NCBI RefSeq assembly: GCF_008370495.1
Contig: NZ_VTUX01000001.1
Location: 744,001 to 808,000, forward strand
Reading direction: 5' to 3'
DNA from: Pseudohalioglobus sediminis
Lineage (GTDB): Bacteria > Pseudomonadota > Gammaproteobacteria > Pseudomonadales > Halieaceae
Length of the DNA stretch: 64,000 nucleotides
Position 1 is the stretch's first letter. Each line of letters opens with the position of its first letter. Both the position numbers and the translations under genes were made by a program. Below are positions 37,745 to 47,158 of the stretch, in pieces. The notes under the pieces are model-generated. The model saw only the letters and a list, made by a program, of their open reading frames with translations, was not told where the DNA came from and searched no databases.

Positions 37745-39259
37745 TTACTCGTTAAAACCCAAATATTCCGGCTTTACCGAAGGCGTAGGGTGTAGCTCAG
37801 CCATGCTGCGGGAGGCACCGGTGGACTCAATCACGCGCACATGCTCGCGCTGCAGACCCCGGGGTTCGCTAACGCCACAGGAGTGGGCAATGATACCCAC
37901 GCTGTAGTCCAGCTGGCGTGAGTAGGCGGCGACACGCAGGCTTTTCTCCGCCGGCACCAGCCCTCGCTGCAGATCCCGGTCATGGGTGGTGATGCCCGTG
38001 GGGCAGGTATTGCGATTGCACTGCAAGGCCTGCACACAGCCGAGCGCAAACATAAACCCTCGCGCCGACACGCAGAAATCTGCTCCGACGGCCAGCGCCC
38101 AGGCGACTTTGGCCGGGCCAATCAATTTCCCGGAGGCAATCACCCTGATCCTTTCGCGCAGGCCATACTCCTGCAACAGGTCCACCACCATCGGCAGGCT
38201 CTCCTGCAGTGGCATGCCCATGTAGTCGATCAGCGGCTGTGGTGCTGCACCGGTGCCGCCATCGGCGCTATCTATGGTAATGAAGTCCGGTGCCGAGGCG
38301 GGGCCACGCGCATGGATGGCGCGGAACAGGTCGTGGAAGAATCCGACCTGCCCCACCACTATCTTGAAGCCCACGGGTTTGCCGGTAACCCGACGCACAC
38401 GCTCGACCATATCCAGCAGGTCATCGGCGCAGTGAATATCCGGGTGGCCATTCGGGCTGATCGAATCCACCCCCTCGTCGATACCGCGGATTTCTGCCAC
38501 TTCCGCGGTCACCTTGCGTCCGGGCAGAATACCGCCTTTACCGGGCTTGGCACCCTGGCTCATCTTGATTTCAAACATCCGCACCTGTTCGTGCGCCGCG
38601 ATCGCCTCGAGCCGGGCATCGCTGAGCAAGCCCTGGGCATCGCGCACCCCGTACTTGGCGGTACCGATCTGGAAAACCAGGTCAGCACCGGATTCAAGGT
38701 GGTAGGGCGACAAACCGCCCTCGCCGGTATTCATCCAGATCCCGGCGGCTTTTGCCCCGGCAGAGAGGGCCCTGACCGCCGGCTCAGAAATAGCGCCGAA
38801 ACTCATTGCGGAAACATGCAGGATGGAGGCAGTGGTGTAGGGAAAACGGCAGTAGCCCTCGCCGAGAGTGACCGGTCGGGGGCTCACCGCATCTTCGTCC
38901 AGCGTCGGAAATGCACTGTTCAGGAAATAGACGTCTCCATCTATGGTGAGCGGGCGTGTGGAGCCAAAGGCAACGGTGGTATCGGCGTCTTTTGCCGCCC
39001 GGTAAACCCAGGTCCGCTCAGCCCTGTTGAAAGGCAGTTCCTCGCGGTCCATGGCAAAGAAATACTGGCGAAAGAACTCGCCGAGGTGTTCGAACAGGTA
39101 ACGAAACCGCCCGAAGACCGGATAGTTGCGCCGTATCGTATGGCGAGTCTGGGTCTTGTCCACCAGATACATGATCAGCACGGCCACAATGCCCAGGCCG
39201 AACAGGCAGGCTATGGTGATGGCGCCCCATTGGATAATGGACTGGGCCAGTTCCTGCAT
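37745..39259 (-). CDS. FMN-binding glutamate-synthase-family membrane protein
   Basis: A 504-residue protein with an N-terminal membrane span (about 12-32; ITIACLFGLGIVAVLIMYLV) and a domain like the FMN/synthase domain of glutamate synthase: MSFGAISEPAVRALSAGAKAAG, MSQGAKPGKGGILPGRKV, DFITIDSADGGTGAAPQPL and CNRNTCPTGITTHD. It lacks the glutaminase domain of GltB, so its ammonia source and true reaction are unknown. It sits between lpxC and the M23 gene, an uncommon place. Family call is firm; function is not. Confidence 0.85.
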   Translation of the reverse strand: MQELAQSIIQWGAITIACLFGLGIVAVLIMYLVDKTQTRHTIRRNYPVFGRFRYLFEHLGEFFRQYFFAMDREELPFNRAERTWVYRAAKDADTTVAFGSTRPLTIDGDVYFLNSAFPTLDEDAVSPRPVTLGEGYCRFPYTTASILHVSAMSFGAISEPAVRALSAGAKAAGIWMNTGEGGLSPYHLESGADLVFQIGTAKYGVRDAQGLLSDARLEAIAAHEQVRMFEIKMSQGAKPGKGGILPGRKVTAEVAEIRGIDEGVDSISPNGHPDIHCADDLLDMVERVRRVTGKPVGFKIVVGQVGFFHDLFRAIHARGPASAPDFITIDSADGGTGAAPQPLIDYMGMPLQESLPMVVDLLQEYGLRERIRVIASGKLIGPAKVAWALAVGADFCVSARGFMFALGCVQALQCNRNTCPTGITTHDRDLQRGLVPAEKSLRVAAYSRQLDYSVGIIAHSCGVSEPRGLQREHVRVIESTGASRSMAELHPTPSVKPEYLGFNE

Positions 39260-39303
39260 AGCTAATGCACGCCGTCAGGAGGGAGTCGGTCGATGCGCTC
39301 TGG

Positions 39304-40218
39304 CTAGGCGGCGGCCACCGGACTCAGGGAATAGGAAATGGGTGCAGTAGCCTCGTCTTCAAAGGTCACCACCTCCCAGGCATCCGGCTGCGCAATCAGG
39401 GCGCGCAGGGTCGCGTTGTTCAGGGCATGTCCGGATTTGTAGGCGCGGAATTCACCGATCAGGCTGTTGCCCAACAGGTAGAGATCGCCAATCGCGTCCA
39501 GCACCTTGTGACGCACGAACTCGTCGTCGTAGCGCAGGCCATCCTGGTTGAGGATGCGGTATTCATCCACCACGATGGCGTTGTCCACGCTGCCGCCTCG
39601 GGCCAGGCCCTTGGAGCGCAGGTACTCGATTTCGTGCATGAAGCCAAAGGTGCGGGCGCGACTGATCTCCTTGACGAACGACGTGGTCGAAAAGTCCACA
39701 TCGGCATGGGCAGTGCGATCGCGAAAAACGGGGTGGTCAAAATCAATGGTGAAGGCGACCTTGAAGCCATCAAAGGGGAGGAAGCTGGCTACCTTGTCGC
39801 CATCCTCGACCGTGACCTTGCGTTTGACGCGAATAAATTTCTTGGCCGCATTCTGCTCCTCTATGCCAGCTGACTGGATGAGAAACACGAATGGGGCCGC
39901 ACTGCCGTCCATGATCGGCACTTCAGGGGAGCTGACATCGACATAGGCATTGTCAATGCCCAGGCCTGCCATTGCCGCCATGAGGTGCTCTACCGTCGAG
40001 ACCTTGGCGCCGTTTGCCACCAGGCCGGTTGAAAGTGTGGTGTCGGCAACGTTGTCTGCCCGACCGGGGATTTCCACCACCGGGTCGAGATCAACCCTGC
40101 GAAAGACGATGCCGGTATTGACCGGCGCCGGGGCCAGGGTCAGGTAGACCTTCTCGCCCGTATGCAAGCCGACGCCAGTCGCCTTGATCGCGTTTCTCAG
40201 TGTGCGTTGTCGAATCAT
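39304..40218 (-). CDS. lpxC: UDP-3-O-acyl-N-acetylglucosamine deacetylase LpxC
   Basis: Catalyses the committed step of lipid A synthesis. It has 304 residues from the ATG at 40218, with GGAG five bases upstream. The zinc site and catalytic residues are in [32 protein letters not shown] and the LGHALNN-like [32 protein letters not shown] is the usual N-terminus. It follows ftsZ as in E. coli. The C-terminus lacks an obvious FtsH-degradation tail as in E. coli, ending [10 protein letters not shown]. Confidence 0.97.
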   Translation of the reverse strand: MIRQRTLRNAIKATGVGLHTGEKVYLTLAPAPVNTGIVFRRVDLDPVVEIPGRADNVADTTLSTGLVANGAKVSTVEHLMAAMAGLGIDNAYVDVSSPEVPIMDGSAAPFVFLIQSAGIEEQNAAKKFIRVKRKVTVEDGDKVASFLPFDGFKVAFTIDFDHPVFRDRTAHADVDFSTTSFVKEISRARTFGFMHEIEYLRSKGLARGGSVDNAIVVDEYRILNQDGLRYDDEFVRHKVLDAIGDLYLLGNSLIGEFRAYKSGHALNNATLRALIAQPDAWEVVTFEDEATAPISYSLSPVAAA

Positions 40219-40262
40219 AATCACTCCAACCGTAGCCTGTCGTGTCTTGCGGCTGCGGGGCC

Positions 40263-40283
40263 CGACGGGTTTACTGCCCGTCG
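40263..40283 (-). other. Hairpin between ftsZ and lpxC
   Basis: CGACGGG and CCCGTCG form a perfect 7-bp stem around a 7-base loop on either strand. No T-run follows on the minus strand, so it is more likely an mRNA processing or stabilising element than a terminator. Confidence 0.35.
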
Positions 40284-40290
40284 CTGCCTG

Positions 40291-41460
40291 CTAGTCCGCC
40301 TGACGACGCAGAAATGCGGGAATATCGAAATATTCCTCGTCTGCGTCGGCTGCGACAGCGGTTGCCTGGGTTGCTGCTGCGCGTTGCCTGCGCTGCACCG
40401 CCGGGCGGTCCAGGTCACGGTAATCCGGCGCCTCGTCGCTATCGGTCTGTGCTACAGCCGGTTTGGGAGCGGTATCTACTACCTGCAGAGGTGCTTTCGC
40501 AGCCTCGGCACCCAGCCCGGTGGCAACTACAGTAACCTTGAGCTCGTCGGTCATATCCGGATCAATAACCGTACCTACCACAACTGTCGCTTCTTCGGAT
40601 GCAAATTCCTCGATCGTGTCGCCAACTTCGGCGAATTCACCGAGAGCGAGATCAAGGCCGGCGGTGATATTCACCAGGATTCCGCGGGCACCCTGTAAAT
40701 CAATGTCGTCCAGGAGGGGGCTGTTGATAGCGCGCTCGGCAGCCTCACGGGCACGATCTTCACCCTTGGAACTGCCGGTTCCCATCATCGCCATACCCAT
40801 CTCTGACATCACGGTCCGCACGTCGGCGAAATCCACGTTGATCATGCCGGGACGGATAATCAGATCGGCGATCCCCTGAACTGCGCCCAACAATACATCA
40901 TTTGCCTCCTTAAAGGCATCGAGCAGACTGGTATTTTTACCTAGCACTTCGAGCAATTTTTCGTTCGGAATCGTGATCAGCGAGTCCACATGTTGCTGCA
41001 ATTCGGCCACGCCTTCCTGGGCGATTTTCAGCCGTTTCTTGCCCTCAAACGGGAACGGCCGCGTGACCACGGCAACCGTGAGAATGCCCAGCTCGCGCGC
41101 CACTTCAGCGACCACCGGAGCGCCACCGGTACCGGTACCGCCACCCATACCCGCGGTGATGAACACCATGTCCGCCCCACGCAGGGATTCAGCTATGCGT
41201 TCGCGATCCTCCATGGCGGCGGCACGGCCGATCTCCGGGTTGGCGCCGGCGCCGAGCCCCTTGGTAATGTCGCCGCCCAACTGCAGCACCGTCTTGGACT
41301 CGATGTCCGAAAGTGCCTGGGCGTCGGTATTGGCGCAAATGAAATCCACGCCCTCCACAGAGTTTTCGATCATATGCTTGACCGCGTTGCCGCCGCCTCC
41401 GCCTATGCCGATCACCTTGATCACCGCGTTGGATGGTACGTTATCGATTAGTTCAAACAT
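40291..41460 (-). CDS. ftsZ: Cell division tubulin homologue FtsZ
   Basis: Forms the cytokinetic ring. It has 389 residues from the ATG at 41460 with GGGGAG upstream. The tubulin signature GGGTGTGGAPV, the N-terminal VIGIGGGGGNAVKHMIE, the T7 loop region with NVDFADVRTVM, and the C-terminal peptide YFDIPAFLRRQAD that binds FtsA/ZipA are all present. It lies after ftsA with a hairpin and T-run between them, which may set a separate FtsZ level. Confidence 0.98.
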   Translation of the reverse strand: MFELIDNVPSNAVIKVIGIGGGGGNAVKHMIENSVEGVDFICANTDAQALSDIESKTVLQLGGDITKGLGAGANPEIGRAAAMEDRERIAESLRGADMVFITAGMGGGTGTGGAPVVAEVARELGILTVAVVTRPFPFEGKKRLKIAQEGVAELQQHVDSLITIPNEKLLEVLGKNTSLLDAFKEANDVLLGAVQGIADLIIRPGMINVDFADVRTVMSEMGMAMMGTGSSKGEDRAREAAERAINSPLLDDIDLQGARGILVNITAGLDLALGEFAEVGDTIEEFASEEATVVVGTVIDPDMTDELKVTVVATGLGAEAAKAPLQVVDTAPKPAVAQTDSDEAPDYRDLDRPAVQRRQRAAATQATAVAADADEEYFDIPAFLRRQAD

Positions 41461-41481
41461 GGTTGTATCTCCCCTTTGTAT

Positions 41482-41503
41482 AAAAAAGCCGCACACGCGT
41501 GCG
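41482..41503 (-). terminator. Candidate intrinsic attenuator between ftsA and ftsZ
   Basis: On the minus strand a CGCAC-GCGT-GTGCG hairpin (41490-41503) is followed within two bases by six T (41482-41487). The stem is only five GC-rich pairs, so partial termination is more likely than a full stop. It lies in the ftsZ leader, about 30 bases ahead of the ATG. Confidence 0.45.
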
Positions 41504-41515
41504 ACGGTTTAGCAC

Positions 41516-42754
41516 TTAAAAGTTGCTGGAAATCCAGGCACGGGCCCGGGTTAACCAATTCTCTGTGGAGCCGGAAGGCCGCGAGGCCACCTGGCCCGCT
41601 TCTTCCATATGGTCCACGCCGTACTGCAACAGGCCCACGCTGGTGGCGTAGATCGGGTTGCGCACAATATCGTTGAGTCCCTGTACTGTTTGCGGGTAGC
41701 CCACTCGCACCGGCATGTGGAATATTTCCTCTGCCAGCTCCACCACCCCCTCCATCTTCGAGGTACCGCCGGTGAGCACGATGCCTGCGGGCACCATGTC
41801 CTCGTAACCGGAGCGACGCAGCTCGGCCTGCACCAGGGTGAACAGCTCGTCATAGCGCGGCTCGACAACCTCGGCCAGGGATTGGCGTGACAGGTCCCGC
41901 GGCGGGCGATCACCGACGCTGGGCACCTTGATAGTCTCGTCTGCCCCCGCCAGTTGGGTGAGCGCGCAGGCGTACTTGATCTTGATTTCTTCCGCGTGCT
42001 GCGTCGGCGTGCGCAGCGCCATGGCGATGTCATTGGTGACCTGGTCTCCGGCAATAGGAATGACCCCGGTATGGCGAATGGAGCCTTCGGTGAAGATTGC
42101 GATGTCCGTGGTGCCACCACCGATATCGACGAGGCAGACACCCAGTTCGCGCTCGTCTTCAGTGAGAATGGAATAACTGGAGGCCAATTGCTCGAGGATG
42201 ATCTCCTCTACTTCCAGACCACAGCGGCGGATACATTTTTCAATATTCTGGGACGCATTCACCGCGCAGGTCACCAGGTGCACCTTGGCCTCCAGGCGCA
42301 CGCCGGACATTCCCAGTGGCTCCTTGATCCCCTCCTGGTTATCAATCACGTACTCCTGGGGCAGGATGTGCAGCACCTTCTGGTCCGCGGGTATCGCTAC
42401 AGCCTGTGCGGCATCGATTACCCGCTCCAGGTCGTGGTGGAATACTTCTTTGTCCTTGATGGCGACAATGCCGTGGGAATTGAGACTGCGGATGTGACTA
42501 CCCGCGATACCCACGTAGACGGAATGTATCTGGCAGCCCGCCATCAATTCCGCCTCCTCCACTGCGCGCTGTATCGATTGCACCGTGGACTCGATATTCA
42601 CTACCACGCCCTTCTTCATCCCTTTGGACGGATGTGAGCCGATACCGACTATTTCAATCTCGCCGTCCAGACCTACCTCACCAACGATCGCCACCACCTT
42701 GGAGGTACCGATATCCAATCCGACGATCATTCGTTTGTCCTGCGCGCTGCCCAT
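41516..42754 (-). CDS. ftsA: Cell division actin homologue FtsA
   Basis: A 412-residue membrane-tethered actin-like ATPase that anchors FtsZ. The nucleotide-binding motifs are IVGLDIGTSKVVAIVGEV, LVDIGGGTTDIAIFTEGS and GIVLTGGTSKMEGVVELA. The C-terminal amphipathic tail WLTRARAWISSNF is the membrane anchor. GGGAG precedes the ATG. It is placed between ftsQ and ftsZ, as usual. Confidence 0.97.
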   Translation of the reverse strand: MGSAQDKRMIVGLDIGTSKVVAIVGEVGLDGEIEIVGIGSHPSKGMKKGVVVNIESTVQSIQRAVEEAELMAGCQIHSVYVGIAGSHIRSLNSHGIVAIKDKEVFHHDLERVIDAAQAVAIPADQKVLHILPQEYVIDNQEGIKEPLGMSGVRLEAKVHLVTCAVNASQNIEKCIRRCGLEVEEIILEQLASSYSILTEDERELGVCLVDIGGGTTDIAIFTEGSIRHTGVIPIAGDQVTNDIAMALRTPTQHAEEIKIKYACALTQLAGADETIKVPSVGDRPPRDLSRQSLAEVVEPRYDELFTLVQAELRRSGYEDMVPAGIVLTGGTSKMEGVVELAEEIFHMPVRVGYPQTVQGLNDIVRNPIYATSVGLLQYGVDHMEEAGQVASRPSGSTENWLTRARAWISSNF

Positions 42755-42767
42755 GGCAGTGTCTCCC

Positions 42768-43712
42768 TTACGCCTGCTTCTTTTCGCTGCTTACTGCTGT
42801 TTGTTCGACAGGCTCTACAAAGCCCACCGCCACCCCACGCTCATAGCGCAGGTCTATGCTCATCACCCTGTCCATGTCCGCCGCCAGTTCAGCGCGGTAA
42901 ACGATCTTGAAGCGCTGCATGCGCTCAAGGAAATCGGCGCCACCGATAACCAGTCTCTGCCCACCCGCCAGCGTCGCCTCCATCTGCCCGCGGTCGTCAA
43001 TGACCAGCTGTGACAGGCTGAGACCGAGCGGGCTCAACAGGTCGACCAGACGCTGGTAGGCCAGCATCAGCGACTGCGCCGAACCCTCAGGCCCACTCAG
43101 CCTGGGCAGTGTTTGCCAGGCTTCCTTCTGGCGCGGTCGAAACACCTCGCCCTCGTGATTGAGAAAAGCGCCCTCGCCCCAGCGAGCGATTGGCAGCTGC
43201 TCCACCACGTCAATTTCCAGCGCGTTGGGCCAGACCCGGCGCACGCTCGCCTCGTGAATCCAGGGCAGCGCTTCCAGCTGGCTGCGGACCTGCGCCAGGT
43301 CAGCCCAGAGGAAACCACCACTGAGCGCCGGGTAAACCATGTCCTGTATCACCTCCGTCTGGGTGTGCTCCAGTTCACCCTTCACGGTGATGCGCTCGAC
43401 CGGAATCGCCTGCAGGGTGATGTATGCCTGGGTGGCGGCGATCAGCACCACACCCGCGCCGACCAGGATCAGAATGCGATTCAGCCACTGGAAGTTCCTC
43501 GGCTGCTTCTGCCGGGTGACTTCCACTTTACGGGTGGCACCCTTGGCCTGCTGGCTCCGCGGTTTGCGCCGCGCCTCGACAGCCTGCTTCTGCTTCGGAG
43601 CCCGTTTTGCTGGCGCCGTTTTCTGGCCCGCGGAAGCACGGACCCTGCGCTTACGGTGCCCCTTCTCTTCGTCACGCGCACCCGGCCAGCGAAATTTGAT
43701 TGCGACACCCAT
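42768..43712 (-). CDS. ftsQ: Divisome protein FtsQ
   Basis: A 314-residue bitopic protein. A very basic cytoplasmic N-terminus of about 70 residues (many Lys, Arg, Gln) precedes the membrane span at about 75-95 (ILILVGAGVVLIAATQAYITL). The POTRA domain (IPVERITVKGELEHTQTEVI) and the beta domain (VRRVWPNALEIDVVEQLPIARW) follow. It recruits FtsL and FtsB. The N-terminal tail is longer and more basic than the E. coli one. The start shares a base with the ddlB stop. Confidence 0.93.
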   Translation of the reverse strand: MGVAIKFRWPGARDEEKGHRKRRVRASAGQKTAPAKRAPKQKQAVEARRKPRSQQAKGATRKVEVTRQKQPRNFQWLNRILILVGAGVVLIAATQAYITLQAIPVERITVKGELEHTQTEVIQDMVYPALSGGFLWADLAQVRSQLEALPWIHEASVRRVWPNALEIDVVEQLPIARWGEGAFLNHEGEVFRPRQKEAWQTLPRLSGPEGSAQSLMLAYQRLVDLLSPLGLSLSQLVIDDRGQMEATLAGGQRLVIGGADFLERMQRFKIVYRAELAADMDRVMSIDLRYERGVAVGFVEPVEQTAVSSEKKQA

Positions 43713-44635
43713 CAGCGCTGCGCCTCCATGCCCAGCTGCATTATTTGTCTCACCAGGTCGGTGATCTCCATGCCGGCAGCACGCGCCGCCATCGGCACCA
43801 GGCTGTGCGATGTCATACCGGGGATGGTATTGACCTCCAGCACGTAGAAGCGGCCATCGCTGTCACGCATCGCGTCCACGCGCCCCCAACCTGTGCAACC
43901 CAGTGAAGTAAATGCAGCCAGCGCCAGCGCCGCGAGTTCCTCCTCGAGGGCCTCGTCAAGCCCGCTGGGGCAGTGATAGCTGGTGTCGTCAGAAAGGTAC
44001 TTGGCCTCGTAGTCGTAGAATTCGTTTTCAGTCTGCAGGCGAATGGACGGCAGGGCGCGATCGCCCAGTATCGCCACGGTGTACTCCGGGCCATCGATAA
44101 ACTGCTCGGCCAGCACGCCACCGCTGTAGGCGGCAGCCGTCCGGTAGGCCTGCTCCAGTTCCGCTGCTGTCGCGGCCGGCGCCATGCCGATGGAAGAGCC
44201 CTCGCAGGCAGGCTTCACAAAAACCTTGCCCAGGCGGTCTATCACCTGCTGCCAGTCACTGCCGTCGTGCAGCATTTCAAAACCGCCGGTGGCAACACCG
44301 ATGCCGCGCCACAGCTGCTTGCTGCGCTGCTTGTCCATCGCCAGGGCTGAACCGAGCACGCCTGAACCGGTGTAAGGCAGATCCAGAGCCTGCAGCAAGC
44401 CCTGCATACAGCCGTCCTCTCCGCCGGGACCATGCAGCGCATTGAAAGCAAAGGCGACGCCCTCCAGCTGCTGTAGCCACCCGGCGTCCGCCGGATCCAC
44501 TTCGCGCACCCTGTACCCCTGGGCCTGCAACGCGTCGGCAACCGTGCGCCCGCTCTTGAGCGACACCTCACGCTCGGCGGAATCACCGCCCCGCAGCACC
44601 GCGACAATGCCCTGTGTCAATAATCCTGCGCTCAC
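43712..44635 (-). CDS. ddlB: D-alanine--D-alanine ligase
   Basis: A 307-residue ATP-grasp enzyme that makes the D-Ala-D-Ala of peptidoglycan precursors. It shows [70 protein letters not shown], and [27 protein letters not shown] (seen as [10 protein letters not shown]). It overlaps the murC end by four bases and the ftsQ start by one. Confidence 0.96.
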   Translation of the reverse strand: MSAGLLTQGIVAVLRGGDSAEREVSLKSGRTVADALQAQGYRVREVDPADAGWLQQLEGVAFAFNALHGPGGEDGCMQGLLQALDLPYTGSGVLGSALAMDKQRSKQLWRGIGVATGGFEMLHDGSDWQQVIDRLGKVFVKPACEGSSIGMAPAATAAELEQAYRTAAAYSGGVLAEQFIDGPEYTVAILGDRALPSIRLQTENEFYDYEAKYLSDDTSYHCPSGLDEALEEELAALALAAFTSLGCTGWGRVDAMRDSDGRFYVLEVNTIPGMTSHSLVPMAARAAGMEITDLVRQIMQLGMEAQR

Positions 44636-46068
44636 CGTGTCGCCACCTGCATTAAGTCCATGTCCGCCAGTTCCCTGGCCAGGCCGCCAATGTCACCGGC
44701 CCCCTGGGTGATAATTACGTCTCCCGGTTCTGCCACCGAACGCAGAATTTGCGGCACATCCTCTATGCGCTCGGCAAAGATCGGCTCCAGCTGACCGCGC
44801 TGGCGGATACTGCGCGTCAGGCTGCGGCTATCCGCACCGGCAATCGGCTCCTCGCCGGCGGCATACACTTCCAGCAACACCAGCACATCACAGCGCGACA
44901 GCACGGCAACAAAATCCTCGTAGAGATCCCGGGTGCGGGTATAGCGATGCGGTTGATAGATCATCACCACGCGACGTTCGGGCCACGCCTGTCGCGCCGA
45001 ATCCAGTGTCGCCCTCACCTCGGTGGGGTGATGACCGTAGTCATCAACCAGCACCGCCTCGCCCGCGGGAAGCTGCAGCGCTCCCATGCGCGTGAAGCGC
45101 CTGCCAACACCGGCAAAAGCGGCCAGCCCACGCTGCACCGCGCCATCGTCGAGGCCCTCGTCGCCGGCGACTGCAACCGCGGCAGTGGCGTTGAGCACAT
45201 TGTGCTCACCCGGCATATTCAGGGTCACCTCGAGCGGCTCGGCCTGCGGCCGGCAAACGGTGAACTCCGTCTTCAGGCCCTGCCGGCGCATGTCGGTAAT
45301 TCGGTAATCAGCGTCCTCCGCAAAACCGTAGGTGATCACCTGCCGAGCCGCTTCGGGCAACAGCTCGCGAACCACCGGATCGTCCACGCACAGTACGGCG
45401 ACACCATAGAACGGCAGGTTGTGCAGGAATTCGACAAAGGTCCGGCGCAGTACCGCGAAGTCGCCGCCGTAAGTGTCCATATGATCTGCTTCGATATTGG
45501 TCACCACGGCAACCATCGGCTGCAGATGCAGGAAGGAGGCATCGCTCTCGTCCGCTTCCGCGATCAGGAAACGGCTCGCGCCCAGCTGCGCGTTACTGCC
45601 CACGCTGTTCACCAGGCCGCCGATAACAAATGTCGGATCCAGCCCCGCTTCCCCGAAAATGGCGGCGATCAGGCTGGTGGTTGTGGTTTTGCCGTGAGTG
45701 CCGGCTACCGCTATACCGTGGCGGTAACGCATCAGCTCCGCCAGCATTTCTGCGCGCGGGACCACCGGCACCCGCGCGGCGCGGGCGGCGGCAACTTCCG
45801 GGTTACTGTCGTCAACCGCACTGGAGGTCACCACCACATCGGCATCTCCGACATTCTCCTGGCGATGACCGATGAGCACTTCGACACCACGCTGTTGCAG
45901 GCGGGCAGTTACCGCAGAGGCGCGCAGGTCAGAGCCGGAAACCGTATAGCCGAGGTTTACCAGCACCTCGGCGATTCCGCTCATACCCGTGCCGCCTACG
46001 CCGATCATGTGGATACGGCGGATACGGCGCATTTCAGGTACGGAGTAGACGCTTTTGTCAGGCTGCAT
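44632..46068 (-). CDS. murC: UDP-N-acetylmuramate--L-alanine ligase MurC
   Basis: Adds L-Ala to UDP-MurNAc. I take the ATG at 46068, which gives 478 residues ([16 protein letters not shown]) and overlaps the murG end by eleven bases; the longer frame to 46128 is unlikely. Motifs are [63 protein letters not shown] and [11 protein letters not shown]. Confidence 0.96.
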   Translation of the reverse strand: MQPDKSVYSVPEMRRIRRIHMIGVGGTGMSGIAEVLVNLGYTVSGSDLRASAVTARLQQRGVEVLIGHRQENVGDADVVVTSSAVDDSNPEVAAARAARVPVVPRAEMLAELMRYRHGIAVAGTHGKTTTTSLIAAIFGEAGLDPTFVIGGLVNSVGSNAQLGASRFLIAEADESDASFLHLQPMVAVVTNIEADHMDTYGGDFAVLRRTFVEFLHNLPFYGVAVLCVDDPVVRELLPEAARQVITYGFAEDADYRITDMRRQGLKTEFTVCRPQAEPLEVTLNMPGEHNVLNATAAVAVAGDEGLDDGAVQRGLAAFAGVGRRFTRMGALQLPAGEAVLVDDYGHHPTEVRATLDSARQAWPERRVVMIYQPHRYTRTRDLYEDFVAVLSRCDVLVLLEVYAAGEEPIAGADSRSLTRSIRQRGQLEPIFAERIEDVPQILRSVAEPGDVIITQGAGDIGGLARELADMDLMQVATR

Positions 46069-47158
46069 TGGCCAGCTCCTCCACCCGGTCCGCCACCTGC
46101 TGTGCCGCATCCGGTGTCGCCACGTCACGTGCTGCTTCAGCCATGGTGCGCAGACGACCCGGGTAAGTGGTGTACGAGTTCAGCGCGTTAAGAACGACCT
46201 GCTCGTTCATATCGGACTGGCGCAACAACATCGCCCCCCCTGCTTCGGCAAGGCAGCGTGCATTGGCAGTCTGGTGATCATCGATGGCGTGAGGCAGCGG
46301 CACCAGTATCGCCGGCCGGCCCATCACAGCCAACTCAGATACGGTCAGGGCACCAGCCCGGCAGATCACCAGATCCGACCAGGCATATGCGGCAGCCATA
46401 TCTTCTATGAAAGGCGCGACGCGAACTTTTTCCCCTATCAAGTCGCCGTACTGCTCGGTGACAAGCCGGGCATGATCATTTCCTGCCTGGTGCCAGATCT
46501 CCCCGTGCTCACCTTCCGGACCCCGCAACCAGCGCCTGGCCACACCGGGCATCAGCTCATTGATTGGGCGAGCGCCGAGGCTGCCACCGAGGATCAGCAG
46601 CCGAAGGGGGCGGCTGCCGTCGTAGCTGTACTGGAGTGAAGCCGCTGTCTGTACGAGGTCGGCGCGAACAGGATTACCCAGGACCTCGACCTCTACCGAA
46701 CTGTCAAAGGCGCCCGGGAAGCCGGCGACGACTTTGCGGGCAAATGGCAACAGCATCCGGTTGGTGGTGCCGGCGACCGCGTTCTGCTCATGTATCAGCA
46801 GTGGACGGCGCAACAACCAGGCCGCGATACCCGCAGGGCCTGCCACGTAGCCGCCCATGCCAACCACACAGGCCGGCCAGGTACGCATCACCAACCACAG
46901 TGCCTGCAGCGACGCGAGCAGCAGCATGATAACGCCCAGCACCCGGTCCAGGATGCCTTTGCCGCGCACCCCGCGAACAGACAGGTAATGGATCGGGAAC
47001 CCTGCCGCCGGCACCACACGATGCTCAAGCCCCCTGCGCGTGCCCACCCATTCAACCTGATAGCCACGGTCACGCAGTTCGCTGGCAACAGCCAGCGCAG
47101 GATAGACATGGCCACCGGTGCCACCCGCCATCACCAGAATCCGTCGCGGCTTGTTCAT
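46058..47158 (-). CDS. murG: UDP-N-acetylglucosamine transferase MurG
   Basis: A 366-residue peripheral GT-B enzyme that converts lipid I to lipid II. The two glycine-rich loops [19 protein letters not shown] and [16 protein letters not shown] and the donor-site region [28 protein letters not shown] (seen in part) are present. It overlaps ftsW by four bases (ATGA). It acts at the cytoplasmic face of the membrane. Confidence 0.97.
   Translation of the reverse strand: MNKPRRILVMAGGTGGHVYPALAVASELRDRGYQVEWVGTRRGLEHRVVPAAGFPIHYLSVRGVRGKGILDRVLGVIMLLLASLQALWLVMRTWPACVVGMGGYVAGPAGIAAWLLRRPLLIHEQNAVAGTTNRMLLPFARKVVAGFPGAFDSSVEVEVLGNPVRADLVQTAASLQYSYDGSRPLRLLILGGSLGARPINELMPGVARRWLRGPEGEHGEIWHQAGNDHARLVTEQYGDLIGEKVRVAPFIEDMAAAYAWSDLVICRAGALTVSELAVMGRPAILVPLPHAIDDHQTANARCLAEAGGAMLLRQSDMNEQVVLNALNSYTTYPGRLRTMAEAARDVATPDAAQQVADRVEELANAA

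Noticed and set aside
37982-39265. A 427-codon open frame on the plus strand opposite the glutamate-synthase-like gene
   Set aside because: The minus-strand protein has clear FMN-domain motifs; the plus frame is compositionally odd and motif-free.
44749-46191. A 480-codon open frame on the plus strand opposite murC
   Set aside because: It is a shadow of the GC-rich murC and murG genes, with His/Gln-rich composition and no recognisable motif.
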